Assembly (NCBI GenBank): GCA_002297505.1
Contig: DBLQ01000028.1
Coordinates: 1-47,266, forward strand
DNA: 47,266 bases
Source: Flavobacteriales bacterium UBA720
GTDB taxonomy: Bacteria > Bacteroidota > Bacteroidia > Flavobacteriales > Weeksellaceae
Direction of reading: 5' to 3'
The translations under genes were made by a program, and so were the position numbers. This document shows positions 1 to 7,846 of this stretch, one piece after another. How positions within the stretch are numbered: position 1 is the first letter of the stretch; every line of letters begins with the position of its first letter. The notes under the pieces were generated by a model. It saw nothing but the letters and a program-made list of their open reading frames with translations. It had not been told where the DNA came from and searched no databases.

Positions 1-1442
1 ATGGCATAGTTAAGGCTCACATACGGCAGGAAATTGTTGTAATTTCTTTTGATGTTTCTCAGCGACACCACCTGTGCATTGTCCGATTGACCCACGCTGT
101 TCGTGATTTCGTAGCGGGAACCGATCTTCCCGGAAAACTTGTCGGAGAATTTCTTTTCCAAAGTCAGGTAGACGCCGTAGATGTTTTCATCGTAGATAAA
201 ATGGTTGGGGTTCTCCTTCGGATTGTCGATCCTCACGCCGTTTTCAAACAGCTCGGCAGGATTACCGTTCACATCGAAAACAGTGGTAGTGCTCTGTGTA
301 TCGTTGTCGGTTTTTGTCTTGTTGAAGTTGCCTCCCACCGACACTGTGAAATCGTTTTTGAATTTCTTGATATAATCGCCCAGAAAAGAAAAATTGTTGA
401 TGATCTGCGGCGTGCTTTGCTTGATCTGTACTGTGGGATAGCGGCTGAGATTCTGAAAAAGGTCGGACGCAAACGTGTTATTGTCTGCAGTCTGGAAACG
501 TCTGTAGTTCAGGTACGCGGCATTCAGGTTCAGCTTGCTGCCCAGCGTGTCGGTCTTCCATTCGTAATTGAGGTTCAGGGAATTGTTGTAAGACCGGGAG
601 TTTTCCAGATTTTTGGTGTAGGTGTAATCCGTGTTGGTGATGACGCCGTTGTCAATGGTATTTACCGTGTTAAAAAGTCTTGCGCCGGAGCCGTAGCTTC
701 TGTTGGCCCAGCTGTTCCAGGTGAGGGCAAGATTGCTGTTGTCATTCAGTTCATAGTCGATGTTCAGGTAGCCGCCCAGGTTTTTGTTCGGATCGCTCAC
801 GCGGCCTTCGGTCTGGTTACTGGCTTTGGCATTACCGTTTCTCAGGATGTAATATTGCTCCTGAATGTTTTCGCTGGTGTTGATATTGGTGCTGATGCCC
901 AGTTTATCTTTCCGGTAATTCAGCGAAACCCCGGCGTAAGTGGAGTTGTAATAGTTTTGTGAATTGCCCATTCTCATATTCCCGTTCAGTCCGTCCGTCA
1001 TTTTTTTCTTCAGAACAATATTGATGATGCCGTCCGAAGATTCTACCTGATATTCACTTCCAGGAAGCGTAATCACCTCGATTTTCTGAATATTTTCTGC
1101 CGGTGTATTTTTCAGGAATTGAGTCAAAGACTCCGCATCCATATTGGTCTTTCTCCCATTGATGTAGATCACAGCATTATTTTTTCCAATGATCTTCAAC
1201 GTTTTATCATCCGTGGAGGAAACCAATGGCGTCTGCTTGAGCAAACTGAATGCTGTATTGCCTTTGGCGACTGGCGAAGCGGCCACATCATAGACAAATC
1301 GGTCACTTTGTTTTTTGAAAACCTGTTTGGTAAGCATTACCGCTTCAATGTTCTTGGTTGTCGCACTGTCTTTTTTAGGCGTTTCCTGAGCGTAGATCAG
1401 TCCTGAGAAAAATATGGCGGCGATGAGAGTCTTAGTTTTCAT
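1..1442 (-). CDS. TonB-dependent receptor-like outer-membrane beta-barrel protein, 3' end cut by window
   Basis: The minus-strand frame is open from an ATG at 1442 to the window edge (480 codons), so the C-terminal barrel and stop codon are missing. It begins with a signal peptide (MKTKTLIAAIFFSGLIYAQ). A plug-like domain follows at about residues 40-150, including YINGRK and a segment IQKIEVITLPGSEYQV. Beta-strand-rich repeats with many Asn, Tyr and aromatic residues come next. It resembles the complete neighbour at 1528-3741 throughout, including DRFVYDVAASPVAKG, so the two are tandem paralogues. No N-terminal carboxypeptidase-like (CarboxypepD_reg) domain is visible. The family forms outer-membrane barrels of the TonB-receptor type; the substrate cannot be read from sequence. 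Plus-strand ORFs across it are antisense shadows. Confidence 0.88.
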   Translation of the reverse strand, partial: MKTKTLIAAIFFSGLIYAQETPKKDSATTKNIEAVMLTKQVFKKQSDRFVYDVAASPVAKGNTAFSLLKQTPLVSSTDDKTLKIIGKNNAVIYINGRKTNMDAESLTQFLKNTPAENIQKIEVITLPGSEYQVESSDGIINIVLKKKMTDGLNGNMRMGNSQNYYNSTYAGVSLNYRKDKLGISTNINTSENIQEQYYILRNGNAKASNQTEGRVSDPNKNLGGYLNIDYELNDNSNLALTWNSWANRSYGSGARLFNTVNTIDNGVITNTDYTYTKNLENSRSYNNSLNLNYEWKTDTLGSKLNLNAAYLNYRRFQTADNNTFASDLFQNLSRYPTVQIKQSTPQIINNFSFLGDYIKKFKNDFTVSVGGNFNKTKTDNDTQSTTTVFDVNGNPAELFENGVRIDNPKENPNHFIYDENIYGVYLTLEKKFSDKFSGKIGSRYEITNSVGQSDNAQVVSLRNIKRNYNNFLPYVSLNYA

Positions 1443-1460
1443 TTTGAGAGTTTTTTGGGT

Positions 1461-1500
1461 TTGCGAGTTTGAGAGTTTGCGAGTTTGAGAGTTTGAGAGT
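1461..1500. repeat. Tandem 8-bp repeat between the two receptor genes
   Basis: Five contiguous octamers alternate TTGCGAGT and TTGAGAGT (plus strand), and one more TTGAGAGT lies at 1444-1451. On the coding (minus) strand the array sits 19-58 nt upstream of the ATG at 1442, in the gap between the two receptors. The unit length is not a multiple of three, but the array is untranslated, so a change in copy number would alter the spacing before the start codon and not the protein. Confidence 0.85.
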
Positions 1501-1527
1501 TATAGTGTTGATTTGGTGTCTGTTCTA

Positions 1528-3741
1528 TTAAGTTCTGGAGCGGATGGCATCGTTAGCCGATTTTACTTCCCTTGCTTTTTTCAGTTTCTGATTCCCAAAG
1601 TTGTAGGTTACGTTGATGTTCAGTTCTCTTCGGTATTGGAAATTTCTTACGGTGTTGTAGCTTCCGTTATTTTGTACTGTTCTGATATCATCGATGTTCT
1701 GATTGAAGACATCATTGAGTTCAACTAAGAAGGTAAAATTTCCCATTATTTTTTTGATGTTTAGATCCAGGCTTTGTTGCGTATGAAGTTTTCCGATTTC
1801 CATTTCCCTGGTTGGCATCAGCCAGTAATTAACGCCCAGATACCAATCTTTCTTAGGCGATAATCTCACCATATTGTTCACTTGGAAAAATGTGTTCAGC
1901 GTTTTTACATTGATGTTGAACGGTTCCAGAATTTCGGTCACTCCTGCAATTGGTTGAGAAGTTGGGTCTTTCGTTACACTTCCGCTATAAATGGCATATT
2001 CAAAATTGGCTGAGTAATTAGTGGTCCAGATGTCGCCAAACCAGGCTTTGTTCATTCCCAGAGTCAGTCCCAACTGTTTATTGTTGCCATAATTGGTTCT
2101 GATGTATCTTAAGAATTTAGTTTCTTCGCCGGTAGCGTTGTCAATCATTGTCCCCTGCAAAGGCAACTGTCCGTAAGCGTTTTCAGCATAATTGAAACTC
2201 AAATTAGCATAGAAGGCATTTTTGTACAAATAGTTGATTTCCTGATTATAATTCTTGGAAGCCTGCATAAAAGGATTGTTCTGAATATAATTGGTCGGCG
2301 TAAAGTACGTTCTGGAAGGATTCAGCTGTCCGAATCCCGGTCTTCTCACACGGCTGGAGAAACTATACGTCAAATTATTGTTGTCATTGATGGCATAATT
2401 CAATGTCGCATAAGGCAAAAGATTGCTATAGTTTCTTTCAAAACCGATGTCGGATTTTCCGACCACATCGCCTGTGCTTAATGTGGCCTCGAATCTCGTC
2501 CCGATTTTGCCAGAGAATTTGTCAGAGAACTTTTTTTCGAAAGTGGCATAAGCGCCTATGATGTTTTCTTTGTAGATAAAATGATTGGAAAGCACAGTGT
2601 TGGTTACGAATTGCGTTCCGTCGAAATCATTCTGTCTGGTATCGCTGTCTGTGTTGGTGTAGTTGTAGCTGCTTCCAATAGCAAACGTACTTTCATTCCT
2701 GAATTTTTTGATATAATCGATATTCGCCGCGTAGTTGTTGATGATCTGAGGAACAGCCTGTTGGAAGGCACTGTATCTTCCGCCGGCTTTTAATGGAAAA
2801 GACTCGCCCAAGCTCACCTTGTCTCTGTTGAACCACAAGTAGGAAACGTTGGAGCTCAATTTACTGCCCAGCGTATCGGTTTTAACTTCATAATTCAGGT
2901 TGAAGTTATGGTTTCTGGTCTGCGCATCTTCTTGATTAACAGTTCTGTTGGACAGCGCACCATTTTCAAAGTTCGTCATATCCAGAACAGATCCGAAGCT
3001 CTTGTTGTATCGCATATTGTAGCTGAAACCCAAACTTTGTTTTTTGTTGATTTCATAATCGATGTTCATACTTCCGCCATAGTTTTTGTTCGGATCGTCC
3101 ATTGTTCCGAAAGAATTATTCTGGAAGCTGTCATTCCCATTGGTCAGCGTATATTTTTCCCGTTCTCTCCAGCTGCCCATATTGAAGTTGGTGCTGAAAG
3201 ACCATTTGTTTTGCCTGGCATTCAGTGCAATTCCGGACGAAGGATTGTTATAAAAAGTCTGGCTGTTATTCATTTTCAAAGTTCCATTGTAGCCATTCGT
3301 TTTGCTTTTTTTCATCACGATATTGATGACACCTTCATTCGCTTCCACCTGGAACTCACTTCCGGGAACAGTCACCACTTCGATTCTTTGGATGTTTTCG
3401 GACGGCGTATTTTTCAGCATTTCCGTTATCGCTTCAGCATCCATCAGTGTTCTTTTGCCATTGATGTAAAAAACCAAGTTGGACTTTCCCATGATTTTGA
3501 AAGTCTTTCCGTCTGTACTGGAAAGCATTGGAGTCTGCTGAAGAAGATTGAAAGAGTTGGTTCCTTTTGCAATAGGAGAGGAAGCGACATCGTAAACAAA
3601 ACGGTCAGACTTCTTCACAAAAACCTTTTTGCTGAGCTTAACTTCTTCGATGGTTTTAGTTTCTTCGTTTTTATTCTGAGTCTGTTGCGCAGAAATCATT
3701 CCTGAGAAAAATATGACTGCAATGAGGATCTGAGTTTTCAT
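1528..3741 (-). CDS. TonB-dependent receptor-like outer-membrane beta-barrel protein
   Basis: A complete protein of 737 residues with a signal peptide (residues 1-18, ending SAQQ). A plug-like domain spans about residues 40-150 (VFYINGKRTLMDAEAI, IQRIEVVTVPGSEFQV). A long beta-barrel follows, typical of the outer-membrane beta-barrel family of Bacteroidota. It has no carboxypeptidase-like N-domain and no recognisable TonB box was identified. It lies 85 nt upstream of a truncated paralogue on the same strand, so the two were probably duplicated in tandem and may be co-transcribed. A Bacteroidota promoter box is visible upstream. Transport substrate is unknown; no SusD partner gene is adjacent in the visible sequence. 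Confidence 0.9.
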   Translation of the reverse strand: MKTQILIAVIFFSGMISAQQTQNKNEETKTIEEVKLSKKVFVKKSDRFVYDVASSPIAKGTNSFNLLQQTPMLSSTDGKTFKIMGKSNLVFYINGKRTLMDAEAITEMLKNTPSENIQRIEVVTVPGSEFQVEANEGVINIVMKKSKTNGYNGTLKMNNSQTFYNNPSSGIALNARQNKWSFSTNFNMGSWREREKYTLTNGNDSFQNNSFGTMDDPNKNYGGSMNIDYEINKKQSLGFSYNMRYNKSFGSVLDMTNFENGALSNRTVNQEDAQTRNHNFNLNYEVKTDTLGSKLSSNVSYLWFNRDKVSLGESFPLKAGGRYSAFQQAVPQIINNYAANIDYIKKFRNESTFAIGSSYNYTNTDSDTRQNDFDGTQFVTNTVLSNHFIYKENIIGAYATFEKKFSDKFSGKIGTRFEATLSTGDVVGKSDIGFERNYSNLLPYATLNYAINDNNNLTYSFSSRVRRPGFGQLNPSRTYFTPTNYIQNNPFMQASKNYNQEINYLYKNAFYANLSFNYAENAYGQLPLQGTMIDNATGEETKFLRYIRTNYGNNKQLGLTLGMNKAWFGDIWTTNYSANFEYAIYSGSVTKDPTSQPIAGVTEILEPFNINVKTLNTFFQVNNMVRLSPKKDWYLGVNYWLMPTREMEIGKLHTQQSLDLNIKKIMGNFTFLVELNDVFNQNIDDIRTVQNNGSYNTVRNFQYRRELNINVTYNFGNQKLKKAREVKSANDAIRSRT

Positions 3742-3790
3742 AATACTTGTTTTTTATAAAGTAGTTTGTAGTTTCTAATATTTAACATTG

Positions 3791-3822
3791 CAAAGATATA
3801 TATTAATTTAAGTATTATGCAA
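3791..3822 (-). promoter_or_regulatory. Probable promoter of the receptor gene ending at 3741
   Basis: On the minus strand TATCTTTG (3791-3798) matches the Bacteroidota -7 box TAnnTTTG. A TTG (3820-3822) lies 21 nt upstream. The transcript would start about 45 nt before the ATG at 3741. Confidence 0.5.
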
Positions 3823-3957
3823 TACAAAGTAGTGAATAAAATGTTTTATTATTTTTAATCGATTGATTTTCAGTAGTAAAAAATTTTGATTGATTTAATA
3901 ATAAGACAATTGTGGATAATGATCTATTACATCACATCCCTAAAAAATAAAAAGAAA

Positions 3958-3978
3958 CCTTTGCAAAATCTGCAAAGG
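3958..3978 (-). terminator. Rho-independent terminator after the recJ-nadD-DUF3817 genes
   Basis: A perfect 8-bp inverted repeat, CCTTTGCA and TGCAAAGG, surrounds a 5-nt loop. On the minus strand it is followed by a T-rich run, and it lies 52 nt downstream of the stop at 4030. The rest of the 3742-4029 intergenic stretch is A+T-rich; it holds the receptor promoter and one DnaA-box-like nonamer, and no gene. Confidence 0.8.
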
Positions 3979-4029
3979 CCTGATAATTAGAAGTCAATTT
4001 TTAGTAAAATTTGGAAGCAAGTCTATTTT

Positions 4030-4374
4030 CTATTCCTGATTTCTGTGGTGCTTCGCCAATTTTTTATCTACCCAAATTGTGGCAAATGGGAAAAATGCGG
4101 AACAAAGTGCGAAGATAGAATCCTCATCATCCCATCTGAAAATTTTCCGCACGGGCAGCAAGAGTAAAAGGTAAAGTGTAAAAAACAGACCGTGGATATT
4201 GCCGACAATGATGATATAAACCGTCGGCCAGAGTCCGTTTTTGTCCTCACGGATCCAGATCATCGCCGTAAAAAGCAGAAACCAGGAGACTGCTTCTGCC
4301 AGGCAAACCTGCTTAAACCATTTGACAATTCTGTCATCAGGATATCTGGAAAAGTATTTTTCGATGAGGTTCAT
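4030..4374 (-). CDS. DUF3817 family small integral membrane protein
   Basis: 114 residues with three probable membrane segments (about residues 25-42, 50-73 and 85-103). The sequence GNIHGLFFTLYLLLLL matches the conserved Gly-x-x-His-Gly segment of DUF3817 proteins as I know them. No enzymatic function is established for the family. It follows nadD by 42 nt on the same strand and is probably the last gene of the recJ-nadD group, since a terminator lies just downstream. It also has its own TATCTTTG box only 6 nt before the ATG, so it may be transcribed separately as a leaderless message. Confidence 0.75.
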   Translation of the reverse strand: MNLIEKYFSRYPDDRIVKWFKQVCLAEAVSWFLLFTAMIWIREDKNGLWPTVYIIIVGNIHGLFFTLYLLLLLPVRKIFRWDDEDSIFALCSAFFPFATIWVDKKLAKHHRNQE

Positions 4375-4379
4375 TGGTG

Positions 4380-4387
4380 CAAAGATA
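4380..4387 (-). promoter_or_regulatory. -7 box immediately upstream of the DUF3817 gene
   Basis: TATCTTTG on the minus strand matches TAnnTTTG and ends 6 nt from the ATG at 4374. No well-spaced TTG was found; the nearest is at 13 nt. Confidence 0.35.
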
Positions 4388-4416
4388 CGGGATTTAGGAG
4401 CAACGGAAAATGGTTG

Positions 4417-5025
4417 TTATTTATAAAATGAAGAACCGTCCAGATAGTCGAAAACTTCTGGTGGCAGCATAGGCCGCACATTTTTTCCTTCCTTAATCAT
4501 ATTCCGGATTTCCGTTGCAGACAGTTCGATGATCGGTGCTGTAATGAGAGAGATGTTCTCATGCTGCGCAATTGTCAGTCTGAGGCTCTCGAAGACTTCA
4601 TCGTTTTTCTCTTCTCCGAAAATTCTAGGATAAACAATGATGTGATACCTTTCCAGCAGCAGTTCATAGTTTTTCCACTTCGGCAGGCTTCCGAGATTAT
4701 CTTCGCCCATGATCAGGGAAAAGGAGTAGTCCGGATATTTTTCCGTGAGATGAGTTAATGTGTCAATGGTGTAACTTGGCGTCGGTAGGGAAAACTCGAC
4801 ATTGGAAGCGCGCATTTTTGGATAATTCCTGATCGCCAGCTGCACCATGTCCAGCCGGTTATGGTCTTTCAGCAGAGATTTTTTATCCTTGAATGGATTC
4901 TGAGGACTCACTACGAACCACAATTCTTCCATGTCAGAATTCTCAAGAATATAATTTCCGAGGATCAAATGCCCGATATGAATCGGATTGAAAGAGCCGA
5001 AAAATAGTCCGATTTTTTTTTTCAC
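4417..5025 (-). CDS. nadD: Nicotinate-nucleotide adenylyltransferase
   Basis: A 202-residue protein of the nucleotidyltransferase alpha/beta phosphodiesterase superfamily. It adenylates nicotinate mononucleotide to deamido-NAD in the cytoplasm, a step of NAD biosynthesis. The HxGH signature is clear in GSFNPIHIGHL (residues 10-20), and the second nucleotide-binding motif is seen as LSATEIRNMI near residues 167-176. The length is normal for NadD. The start is a GTG at 5025, 6 nt after the recJ stop, which indicates co-transcription with recJ and leaves little room for another start. Confidence 0.94.
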   Translation of the reverse strand: MKKKIGLFFGSFNPIHIGHLILGNYILENSDMEELWFVVSPQNPFKDKKSLLKDHNRLDMVQLAIRNYPKMRASNVEFSLPTPSYTIDTLTHLTEKYPDYSFSLIMGEDNLGSLPKWKNYELLLERYHIIVYPRIFGEEKNDEVFESLRLTIAQHENISLITAPIIELSATEIRNMIKEGKNVRPMLPPEVFDYLDGSSFYK

Positions 5026-5031
5026 TACAAA

Positions 5032-6744
5032 TTAACTATGAAATTTTACATCGCGGATATTAAGAAAATGCGAGACATTGCCTTTCCAATGGTTTTCCTC
5101 GATGGTGAAAGCCAGATCGAAAGTTTTAGTTTTAAAATCCTCAGAATATTGCCCGAAACGGAAGCCCACGCATTCGATGTTCCGGCCTGTATTCGGCTGA
5201 AGAATATTAAATTTAAGATGCGAACTCTCCTTGCCCATCAGCCTCACGTAACCATTCACTTTGACATTTTTCAGCACCAGAACCGGCTTCATATTCTGCG
5301 GGCCGAATGGCGCCAGCTTCCTGTGAAAATTAAAAAATTCTCGGTTCAGATCTTCCGGTTTCACCACACTGTCCACGTAAATAGACGGCTCGCGCTGGTG
5401 CTCACGGATATTGACTTTTACATATTCTTCGAATCGGATTTTAAATGCTTCGAACTTGTCTTTTTCCATAGAAAGTCCTGCAGCAGCCTGATGCCCGCCG
5501 AATTTCATAAACAGATCGGAACAATATTCCAGAGCCTGATGGATGTCAAAATCAGCGACTGATCTGGCAGAAGCCACCAGTTCGCCGTTATTACCTTCGG
5601 TGAAAACCAGCGTCGGCTTATAATAATTTTCGATCAGTCGGGATGCCACAATGCCAATCACGCCTTTATTCCAGCTCGGATCGTACACAATGGTGGAGAA
5701 GCGTTCCGTTTTCTGAAGCTCCAGCACCTGATTCATCGCTGACTGCGTGATGTTGATGTCCATCTCGCGGCGCTCGTCATTCAGATTGACGATTTCATCC
5801 ACAATCTGATGCGCCTGCTTCAGATTATCCGAAATCATGAGCTCAACAGCGGCCTTGGCGTGCGAAATTCTCCCCGCAGCATTGATCTTGGGCGCAATGT
5901 CAAACACAATATTCGAAATTTCGAAATGTGCGAGCTTCTCTTCGGGAATTAGTAATCGTAGTCCGAATTTTCTCGTTTTTCTGAGAAATTTGAGACCTTG
6001 TTTCGCCAGAACTCTGTTTTCGCCGGTCATCGCAACAATATCAGATGCAATGCTGATGGCCAGCAGATCAGTCAGCTCAAAAAGTTCATTTTCCGGGATT
6101 TTGTAAATCGTATTGAGTCCCTGGCATAATTTGAAACCCACACCACAGCCACTCAGCTCCTTGTAAGGATAGCGGCAGTCTTTGCGCTTAGGATCCAAGA
6201 CGGCAACCGCATTCGGAAGTACGTCTCCAGGCAGGTGGTGGTCGCAGATGATGAAGTCGACACCCACCGAATTCGCCAGATCAATTTTGTCTACAGATTT
6301 GATGCCGCAGTCCAGCGCAATAATCAGCGAAAATCCATTGTCCTTCGCATAATAAATGCCTTCGTCCGAGATGCCGTAACCTTCGACATTGCGATCCGGA
6401 ATATAAAATTCGAGGTATTTTTTATCCACGATTTTGCTGAGGTAGAGGTACATCAGTGCGACAGCTGTAGTGCCGTCTACATCATAATCGCCGTAGACCA
6501 GTATTTTTTCGCCGTTTTCTATGGCTGTCGCAATGCGTTCTACCGCCTTTTGCATGTCGGCCATCAGAAAAGGATTGTGGATGTCGTTTCCGTTGGGTTT
6601 GAAGAATTCCCGTGCTTTCTGATAATTGTCGATCTCGCGCATCACCAGGATTTTGGATTCTAAAGTTCCAAATCCCAGTGAAGAAATCAGTCCGTCAACA
6701 ATTTCTTCATCAGGCTCGGGTTTATAAATCCATCTTTGACTCAT
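5032..6744 (-). CDS. recJ: Single-stranded-DNA-specific exonuclease RecJ
   Basis: 570 residues, the usual RecJ size. The protein degrades single-stranded DNA 5' to 3' in recombination and repair. The DHH phosphoesterase metal motifs are visible: YGDYDVDGT near residue 83, ALDCGIKS, ICDHHLPGD near residue 167, and the DHHA1 motif GGHQAAAG near residue 418. A C-terminal OB-like region follows. It is the first gene of recJ-nadD-DUF3817. The ATG at 6744 is preceded at 6 nt by the promoter box TACTTTTG, so the transcript probably has almost no leader. Confidence 0.95.
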   Translation of the reverse strand: MSQRWIYKPEPDEEIVDGLISSLGFGTLESKILVMREIDNYQKAREFFKPNGNDIHNPFLMADMQKAVERIATAIENGEKILVYGDYDVDGTTAVALMYLYLSKIVDKKYLEFYIPDRNVEGYGISDEGIYYAKDNGFSLIIALDCGIKSVDKIDLANSVGVDFIICDHHLPGDVLPNAVAVLDPKRKDCRYPYKELSGCGVGFKLCQGLNTIYKIPENELFELTDLLAISIASDIVAMTGENRVLAKQGLKFLRKTRKFGLRLLIPEEKLAHFEISNIVFDIAPKINAAGRISHAKAAVELMISDNLKQAHQIVDEIVNLNDERREMDINITQSAMNQVLELQKTERFSTIVYDPSWNKGVIGIVASRLIENYYKPTLVFTEGNNGELVASARSVADFDIHQALEYCSDLFMKFGGHQAAAGLSMEKDKFEAFKIRFEEYVKVNIREHQREPSIYVDSVVKPEDLNREFFNFHRKLAPFGPQNMKPVLVLKNVKVNGYVRLMGKESSHLKFNILQPNTGRNIECVGFRFGQYSEDFKTKTFDLAFTIEENHWKGNVSHFLNIRDVKFHS

Positions 6745-6749
6745 AGTTA

Positions 6750-6757
6750 CAAAAGTA
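6750..6757 (-). promoter_or_regulatory. -7 box immediately upstream of recJ
   Basis: TACTTTTG on the minus strand matches TAnnTTTG and ends 6 nt before the ATG at 6744. No clear TTG element was found at the expected distance. Confidence 0.4.
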
Positions 6758-6783
6758 AAGAAAAAAAACGGCTTAGGGAAATT

Positions 6784-6810
6784 AAAAAGGTTGCCAAATA
6801 ACAGGCAACC
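6784..6810 (-). terminator. Terminator of the T9SS cargo gene
   Basis: GGTTGCC and GGCAACC pair around an 8-nt loop and are followed on the minus strand by TTTTTAAT. The hairpin lies 28 nt downstream of the stop at 6838. Confidence 0.8.
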
Positions 6811-6837
6811 GGTGTTTTATTTTGAAAGATTTTGAAT

Positions 6838-7737
6838 CTATTGTTTGATGATTTTTCTAGACTCTACACCAGAGTCGGTTTCAATGGAAATCATATAATT
6901 CCCCTTCGGCAGTTTCGAAATATCAATGTGCGCAAATTCTTTGTTCTGAGATGCAACCAGAGCGCCGGAAGCACTGTATAATTTTACGGATTTGATGGTC
7001 TCATTGCTCCTTACAGAAATATAATCTGAAGCCGGATTTGGGAAAACTTTAGTGAAGGTTTTCGGTGTGTCCAGCACTGAAAGCTGATCCATATTTTTGA
7101 TGACGATATTGTCTACGATAAAACCACTGCCATCGTTATCAAATTCGAAATTCAGATCATTGGTCCTGATGACGCGGTTGCTGAGCGGGGAAGTGTGTAC
7201 CAGCTGATTGTCCAGATAATATTTTACATCTTTCGTTGTGATATGGTCTATTTCGACCCGGAGATTGTACCATTGTCCCGCATTCCAGGTGCCAAGATCC
7301 TTGAAGTTGACATCACTGTCGGCATACAGTTTTCCGCTCCACATAAAATTAAAACCGCCGGACCACCAATAGTCGTTATTCTGCTTGGAATACAGGGAGA
7401 GCATATAATAATCAGATTTTTGAAGATCCTGCAGCTTGACATCTGCAGATACGGAAATGCGGTCATACTCCGGAATGCTCTTAAACAAATATGTGTAATT
7501 TTCTGTGTAGTTATTGGTGCTGGTAACTTCCACGGAACGGTTGCCATCACTGGCTTTGCCATTCACGACCTGAAAACTGCTGTTCGGTACATTGTCGGTT
7601 TTCACGGTCCATTCTTTTTGGCCGATGACGGTTCCAAGATTATAACCTTCGGCAGCTTCGAAAGAAATTTTCTGCTGCCCAAAAGTTAACATGGACAAAA
7701 AAGCTGTGGCTGCAAGCGTTAGTAGATTTTTCTTCAT
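6838..7737 (-). CDS. Secreted protein with type IX secretion C-terminal sorting domain
   Basis: 299 residues. A Sec signal peptide (MKKNLLTLAATAFLSMLTFG) is followed by a region of about 190 residues rich in beta-strand, with aromatic and Asp/Asn patterns like a concanavalin/LamG-type jelly roll (for example WYNLRVEIDH, NLNFEFDNDGSGFIVDN). The last 75 residues form a type A T9SS sorting domain: VFPNPASDYISV, then SVKLYSASGALV, IDISKLPKGNYMISI and a final KIIKQ. It should cross the outer membrane through the T9SS and be released or anchored at the surface. The cargo function is unknown; carbohydrate or matrix binding is only a guess from the fold impression. It stands alone between two terminators. 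Confidence 0.85.
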   Translation of the reverse strand: MKKNLLTLAATAFLSMLTFGQQKISFEAAEGYNLGTVIGQKEWTVKTDNVPNSSFQVVNGKASDGNRSVEVTSTNNYTENYTYLFKSIPEYDRISVSADVKLQDLQKSDYYMLSLYSKQNNDYWWSGGFNFMWSGKLYADSDVNFKDLGTWNAGQWYNLRVEIDHITTKDVKYYLDNQLVHTSPLSNRVIRTNDLNFEFDNDGSGFIVDNIVIKNMDQLSVLDTPKTFTKVFPNPASDYISVRSNETIKSVKLYSASGALVASQNKEFAHIDISKLPKGNYMISIETDSGVESRKIIKQ

Positions 7738-7791
7738 AAATAATTGTAAAGGGTAGCGAATTTAGAAATAATTTTGATATACAGTTCTAGA

Positions 7792-7825
7792 TCAACAAAA
7801 AAACCTTCCGGAATGCGGAAGGTTT
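7792..7825 (-). terminator. Terminator of katA
   Basis: AAACCTTCCG (7801-7810) and CGGAAGGTTT (7816-7825) form a 10-bp stem with a 5-nt loop. A run of T follows on the minus strand. It lies 22 nt past the katA stop. Confidence 0.88.
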
Positions 7826-7846
7826 GTATGGGGTATTTTCAAAAAT

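Noticed and set aside
87..962. Long plus-strand ORF of 291 codons in the first kilobase
   Set aside because: It is antisense to the partial TonB-receptor gene on the minus strand, which has a signal peptide, plug domain and paralogue next door. The plus-strand product has no recognisable features.
2908..3705. Plus-strand ORF of 265 codons antisense to the second receptor
   Set aside because: It lies fully within a clear receptor gene on the other strand and its product is low in family-like motifs.
3911..3919. DnaA box (TGTGGATAA) as an origin signal, with a second copy at 45349-45357
   Set aside because: The two perfect nonamers are 41 kb apart, single, and without dnaA, DUE-like repeats or clustering. 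They are probably chance.
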